Of a stretch of 36,409 nt of DNA, positions 33,175 to 36,409 are shown piece after piece (positions within the stretch are counted from its first letter, which is position 1; each line of letters begins with the position of its first letter). The translations under genes and the position numbers were made by a program. The DNA is taken from assembly GCA_944385905.1 (NCBI GenBank), contig CALWZA010000003.1:1-36409 (forward strand), in the 5' to 3' direction. The stretch comes from an uncultured Clostridia bacterium (GTDB lineage: Bacteria > Bacillota > Clostridia > Oscillospirales > Ruminococcaceae). The notes beneath the pieces are model-generated. The model saw only the letters and a list, made by a program, of their open reading frames with translations, was not told the origin of the DNA and searched no databases.

Positions 33175-33918
33175 ATGAGAAACAATATGTCTGCCGTTGT
33201 GCTGGGGCTGATTTTTATAGCCGCAGGAGTGGTTTATTTCGGAAACTCGTTTTTTGACTGGGGTATAACTATATTTTTTAACGGCTGGTGGACCCTGTTT
33301 CTCATTGTTCCGGGAATACTGAGTATAATAAAAACAGGACCGAATGTCGGAAACCTTGTTTTGACCGGAGTCGGAATTTTTCTTTTGCTCAGAAGCCTTG
33401 ATGTCATCAAGGATTTTTGGGCGGTATGTGTACCGGCAGGTTTGGTGCTTATCGGAGCGGGAATCATTTTTCAAAGTGTAAGGAGCAATAAAGCCAAAGG
33501 CGTGGTAGATGTGGAAAACTACACTCCGTGCGACGCTGAGGGCAATCCGGTAAACAGGGAAGATGACGGCACGGCAAAAGGCGCACCTAAAGCGGGAAAA
33601 GACAGATTTGACGCTTTTTTCGGGGGCGTGTCGCCGAACTACAATGGCAAGGAGTTCTTCGGCTGCCGTGTTTCCGCGGTTTTCGGAGGCGCGGAGCTTA
33701 ATTTAAAAAACGCTGTGATTCGTAAAAACTGTACTATTTCGGCTGCGGCGATTTTCGGAGGAGTAGATATAGCGCTTCCTCCGAATGTCAGAGCCGTAGT
33801 TGTAGGAACGCCTGTTTTGGGCGGCTGGGAAAATAAGCACACAGACAGCCTCACGCCAGGAGCGCCAGTGGTTTATATAAAAGCAACCTGCGTTTTAGGA
33901 GGAATTGACGTAATATAG
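33175..33918 (+). CDS. LiaF-like membrane protein with C-terminal beta-domain
   Basis: A 247-residue protein with about four N-terminal membrane helices (residues 5-101) and, after an acidic linker, a soluble domain with repeated FGG motifs (DAFFGGVSP, SAVFGGAELNL, AAIFGGVDIALP, TCVLGGIDV). This arrangement matches the LiaI-LiaF-like / cell-wall-active antibiotic response C-terminal family (DUF2154, PF09922). In Bacillus LiaF restrains the LiaRS envelope-stress system. No liaRS genes are adjacent, so the regulatory partner is unclear. GAAAGGA precedes the ATG. It follows queT by 28 bases without a terminator and may be cotranscribed. Confidence 0.8.
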   Translation: MRNNMSAVVLGLIFIAAGVVYFGNSFFDWGITIFFNGWWTLFLIVPGILSIIKTGPNVGNLVLTGVGIFLLLRSLDVIKDFWAVCVPAGLVLIGAGIIFQSVRSNKAKGVVDVENYTPCDAEGNPVNREDDGTAKGAPKAGKDRFDAFFGGVSPNYNGKEFFGCRVSAVFGGAELNLKNAVIRKNCTISAAAIFGGVDIALPPNVRAVVVGTPVLGGWENKHTDSLTPGAPVVYIKATCVLGGIDVI

Positions 33919-33940
33919 TTTATATAATCGGAGAGATAAA

Positions 33941-34597
33941 ATGGCAAGCTGGATTACTCATCTTCGCATAGCGGATTTGTTATATGATAAAATCAGAGGT
34001 TTAAGCCTTGAGGATTTTTCTGTCGGAAATATAGCGCCCGACAGCGGAGTGATTAAGCCGGGCGAGTGGCATCCGTCTCCGTCAAAAACCATAACCCACT
34101 GGGAACTGCCCGAAAAAGGCAATTTCGGGCATCCTATCAGGTACAGCGACTTTTTTGAGGAATACCTTTCAAAACCGCAGGATAAAAAAGCGTTTTCCTT
34201 TTATCTCGGGTATTATTCCCACTTGCTTACCGACCACGAGTGGAAAAGGGCTGTGCTTTGTCCGCTGAGGGACAGATATATGAGCTCATTTCCCGATAAA
34301 TACGCCTTTTATGCGGCGGTCAAGCCCGAATGGTACCGTATAGATTTGCTGTATCTTAAAAGCAATCCGTCGCTTAAAACATATAACGCGCTTAAAAAAC
34401 TGAAAAGCTATCCTAATGTTTATCTTGACTATTTCAGTGAAAAGGCTGTTGAAATCCGAGCTAAAAGTATTCCTGAGTTTTATGAGTCGCTTGATGAGGG
34501 AACAGCCGAATTTGTTTATTTTACGCCGAAAGAGGCGGACGAGTTTGTTAAAAGTGCGTCGGAGCATATTTTCCTGGATATAACGGACAGGCTTTGA
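33941..34597 (+). CDS. Zinc-dependent phospholipase C family protein
   Basis: A 218-residue protein of the PF00882 zinc-dependent phospholipase C-like family. The N-terminal ASWITHLRIADLL, the DFSVGNIAPDSG segment, SKTITHWE and the central FYLGYYSHLLTDHEWKRA supply the Trp, His and Asp zinc ligands in the usual order. No signal peptide is present, so unlike secreted clostridial alpha-toxin it should be cytoplasmic; many such clostridial proteins have no tested substrate. The Tyr-rich C-terminal half is helical. It lies 22 bases after the LiaF-like gene, and its promoter is not obvious, so operon membership is likely. Confidence 0.85.
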   Translation: MASWITHLRIADLLYDKIRGLSLEDFSVGNIAPDSGVIKPGEWHPSPSKTITHWELPEKGNFGHPIRYSDFFEEYLSKPQDKKAFSFYLGYYSHLLTDHEWKRAVLCPLRDRYMSSFPDKYAFYAAVKPEWYRIDLLYLKSNPSLKTYNALKKLKSYPNVYLDYFSEKAVEIRAKSIPEFYESLDEGTAEFVYFTPKEADEFVKSASEHIFLDITDRL

Positions 34598-34622
34598 CGT
34601 TAAAGACGAAAGGACGGTTTAA

Positions 34623-35453
34623 ATGAATCTCAAAAAGCTAATCGCGGTATCGGCGGCAATGTCGGTTATTTTTTCTGCTTCAGCGTGCAGCGGTGTTTCC
34701 GATGATGACTTAGGAGAAAGTCAGTCGGTTCAAAGCTCTCTGATGTCGGCGCCCGATGAAGTCGGTTCTTCAGTGTCAGAGGATATAATCGAGGAGCCAT
34801 CCGAAACTCAGACGGGTGTTTCGGAGGATGACTCTCAGCCGAGCGGAAGTGTTTCGGAAGATGAAAAAATCGAAAAGCCCGACGGAATTTCGGAGCCTGA
34901 GGACGATGATATAGACGTTCCGCAGATGATTGCGCTTGAGTATCTTGAGCTTTTGAATTCAAAACCGATATATATTTCGTTTTCACTTCACGTTTCGGAC
35001 AGCTTCGGAGAGCGTGACGCTGTACAGACAATAGCTGTTGATGAAGATAAAGCGCTGTTTACGGTAGAGGACAGCAACTCAAAAACGGGAACGCTGATTA
35101 AAGACGGAAAGGTATACTCGCTTGATTTTTCGGCTGAGACTTACACGCCTGACGGAGCATATATCGAAGACGTGCTTTCATCAGATATTTTCGGATATCC
35201 GAGCGCCGACTATGAACTTGTAAGCTCGGAAAAAACCGAAACCGGCACTCAGGAGACATATACTCTTTTCGCGAACGGAAGCGAGTGTACGTCCACATGG
35301 ATGTTTTCAGACGACGGCACGCTCATAAGCGTAACCGATGATTTCGGCGAAAACGCGCTTCATGTTTATACTTTTAACGAAGTAAGGTCTAACGTCGACG
35401 GAGTTTTGTTTGAAGTCCCCGAAGGGTTTGAAAGAGAAACTTTAGTTGAGTAG
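34623..35453 (+). CDS. Lipoprotein with acidic linker, unknown function
   Basis: A 276-residue lipoprotein: signal peptide with lipobox ASAC and lipidated C22, then about 75 residues rich in Ser, Glu and Asp (VSEDIIEEPSETQTGVSEDD), likely a flexible stalk off the membrane. From about residue 100 a folded beta-rich domain follows (ALEYLELLNSKPIYISFSLH onward, ending FNEVRSNVDGVLFEVPEGFE), resembling the LolA/LppX-like half-barrel of many clostridial lipoproteins. I cannot name the function. AAAGGA lies about 9 bases before the ATG. It sits between a zinc phospholipase C-like gene and a cyclophilin gene in the same orientation. Confidence 0.8.
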   Translation: MNLKKLIAVSAAMSVIFSASACSGVSDDDLGESQSVQSSLMSAPDEVGSSVSEDIIEEPSETQTGVSEDDSQPSGSVSEDEKIEKPDGISEPEDDDIDVPQMIALEYLELLNSKPIYISFSLHVSDSFGERDAVQTIAVDEDKALFTVEDSNSKTGTLIKDGKVYSLDFSAETYTPDGAYIEDVLSSDIFGYPSADYELVSSEKTETGTQETYTLFANGSECTSTWMFSDDGTLISVTDDFGENALHVYTFNEVRSNVDGVLFEVPEGFERETLVE

Positions 35454-35487
35454 ATGAAAAATGTTGAATACAGAAAGGAAAACGGTT

Positions 35488-35961
35488 ATGGTAACAATAG
35501 AAATGGAAAACGGAAAGAAAATCAAAATCGAGCTTTATCCCGAGGCCGCTCCGATAACGGTTAAAAACTTTGAAAAGCTTGTGTCCGAGGGTTTTTATGA
35601 CGGACTGATATTTCACAGAGTTATAGAAGGATTTATGATTCAGGGAGGCGACCCCGAGGGAACAGGAATGGGCGGCGCCAAAGAAAAAATCAAGGGCGAG
35701 TTTAAAGCAAACGGAGTTGATAACCCAATTAAGCATACAAGAGGGGTTATTTCAATGGCGAGAAGCATGAACCCCAACAGCGCGTCGTCGCAGTTTTTTA
35801 TAATGCATCAGGACGCGCCTCATCTTGACGGACAGTATGCGGCTTTCGGAAAGGTAATAGAGGGAATGGACGTTGTTGACGAAATAGCGAAAACAAAAAC
35901 AAACTTTAATGACAGACCGATTGCAGAACAGAAAATGGCAAAGGTTACTCTTTCAGATTAA
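35488..35961 (+). CDS. Peptidyl-prolyl cis-trans isomerase, cyclophilin type
   Basis: A 157-residue single-domain cyclophilin. All catalytic landmarks are present: FHRVIEGFMIQGGDPEGTG with Arg and Gln, MARSMNPNSASSQFFIM, and HLDGQYAAFGKVIEGMDVV. No signal peptide, so it acts in the cytoplasm to speed proline isomerisation during folding. The ATG at 35488 is chosen over one nine codons upstream because AAAGGA lies 8 bases before it and the protein then starts MVTIEMENG as usual. It is the intact counterpart of the degenerate membrane cyclophilin at 21699-22496. A strong terminator follows. Confidence 0.93.
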   Translation: MVTIEMENGKKIKIELYPEAAPITVKNFEKLVSEGFYDGLIFHRVIEGFMIQGGDPEGTGMGGAKEKIKGEFKANGVDNPIKHTRGVISMARSMNPNSASSQFFIMHQDAPHLDGQYAAFGKVIEGMDVVDEIAKTKTNFNDRPIAEQKMAKVTLSD

Positions 35962-35974
35962 CAGCTTGAAATCG

Positions 35975-36034
35975 AAAAAATCTCCCGGCAAAGCAAACCC
36001 TGAAATTAAAAGGGCTTGATTGCCGGGAGTTTTT
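35975..36034. terminator. Bidirectional terminator between cyclophilin and GtrA genes
   Basis: CTCCCGGCAA (35982-35991) pairs perfectly with TTGCCGGGAG (36020-36029), with further inner pairing (CCCT/AGGG). AAAAAA precedes and TTTTT follows, so it works in both directions and separates the convergent genes. Confidence 0.9.
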
Positions 36035-36046
36035 AATTGATTTAAC

Positions 36047-36409
36047 CTAACGTGTATTTTTAAAAATAAAGAGCTTGCTTAGAAAATAGTTGAGAATAAC
36101 TACAAATACACTTGCGATAAGCTTCATGGCAAGGGAGTTATAGGACAGCAAATCGACAAAAATAAATATAAATATAGTTTCCGCCGCGCCCGAAAAAAGC
36201 CGTCCGCCGAAAAAAGCAGCCATTTGAGTCAAAAATGCGGCAGCACCGGTTGTCGGTGAGTTAAAGACCCAGATTCGGTTTGTGAAAAATGCGAAAAGAA
36301 CAGCTAAAACCCATGAAATTATGTTTGATATATAGCCTTTTATTTCAAAAGCATCATAAAACAGCCAGTATGACGAAAACGATACAATCGTGGTCAGCCC
36401 GCCGAAAAA
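36047..36409 (-). CDS. GtrA-family membrane protein (5' end outside window)
   Basis: The minus frame is open from the stop at 36047-36049 to the window edge, giving 120 residues. It contains four likely helices and the GtrA-family marks GGLTTIVSFSSYWLFYDAF, SWVLAVLFAFFTNRIWVFN and the C-terminal NYFLSKLFIFK. GtrA proteins flip lipid-linked sugars or serve cell-wall teichoic acid or O-antigen glycosylation; the exact substrate is not visible. The normal length is about 130-150 residues, so only the first few to about 25 residues lie outside the window. The shorter open frame beginning at an internal Met omits half of the protein. Confidence 0.85.
   Translation of the reverse strand, partial: FFGGLTTIVSFSSYWLFYDAFEIKGYISNIISWVLAVLFAFFTNRIWVFNSPTTGAAAFLTQMAAFFGGRLFSGAAETIFIFIFVDLLSYNSLAMKLIASVFVVILNYFLSKLFIFKNTR

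Noticed and set aside
1-36409. CRISPR arrays, tRNA or rRNA genes, insertion sequences, prophage
   Set aside because: No regularly spaced repeats, no cloverleaf with a TTCRANNC-type arm, and no transposase, integrase or phage protein motifs were found by reading; only a covariance or database search could exclude them fully.

Overview
The window looks like chromosomal DNA from a Gram-positive, endospore-forming member of the Clostridia, most likely a gut Oscillospirales/Ruminococcaceae-type bacterium. This is inferred from gene content: a YpeB germination protein, a SEDS (RodA/FtsW) protein, a cysteine T-box leader, a preQ1-I riboswitch with QueT, a GNHTDH-type galactokinase, consensus sigma-A promoters with strong AGGAGG-type ribosome binding sites, and a maltodextrin ABC/MalQ/GlgP locus. 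No rRNA, tRNA, CRISPR array, transposase or phage gene was seen.

Layout. 1-156 is the 3' end of an unrecognised gene. 341-5296 is a four-gene operon: a membrane protein with a zinc ribbon and an EF-hand-like loop, then an ABC ATPase and two ABC-2 permeases, under a TTGACA-17-TACAAT promoter. 5297-6415 is a degraded stretch: a gene-free region, a strong hairpin, and a patatin-like lipase that has lost its catalytic N-terminus. 6698-8525 holds a DUF1349 protein and a divergent HxlR regulator/flavin reductase pair with overlapping promoters and a clear inverted-repeat operator. 8696-12904 (minus strand) is a tetR-ABC-ABC drug-efflux operon with two tandem palindromes laid over a perfect consensus promoter. 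13107-14483 holds a CmpB-type membrane protein and class II fructose-bisphosphate aldolase. 14665-16014 is ypeB behind a sigma-G-like promoter. 16017-19141 (minus strand) is rodA-like/galK/trmB.

19280-22496 is a tRNA-Cys T-box leader followed by cysE, cysS and a membrane-anchored degenerate cyclophilin. 22620-29747 is an alpha-glucan locus: a sugar-binding lipoprotein, two MalFG-type permeases, 4-alpha-glucanotransferase and glucan phosphorylase, with no ATPase gene. 29866-32529 is a calcium-type P-type ATPase. 32535-33146 is a preQ1-I riboswitch plus queT. 33175-35961 holds a LiaF-like membrane protein, a zinc-dependent phospholipase C-like protein, a lipoprotein and a canonical cyclophilin. 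A bidirectional terminator separates these from a partial GtrA-family gene on the minus strand at the window edge.

How the genes work together. Maltodextrins would enter through the binding protein and permeases, energised by an ATPase encoded elsewhere. MalQ and GlgP would convert them to glucose and glucose-1-phosphate, which feed glycolysis (aldolase is also in the window). Uncharged tRNA-Cys should switch on both cysteine synthesis (cysE) and its charging enzyme (cysS). Low preQ1 should switch on queT. The best-supported regulatory structures are the T-box, the preQ1-I riboswitch, and the TetR and HxlR operator/promoter arrangements. The least-described element is the zinc-ribbon/EF-hand protein with its dedicated ABC-2 exporter. 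I see no clearly unprecedented system, and I mark it only as a candidate.
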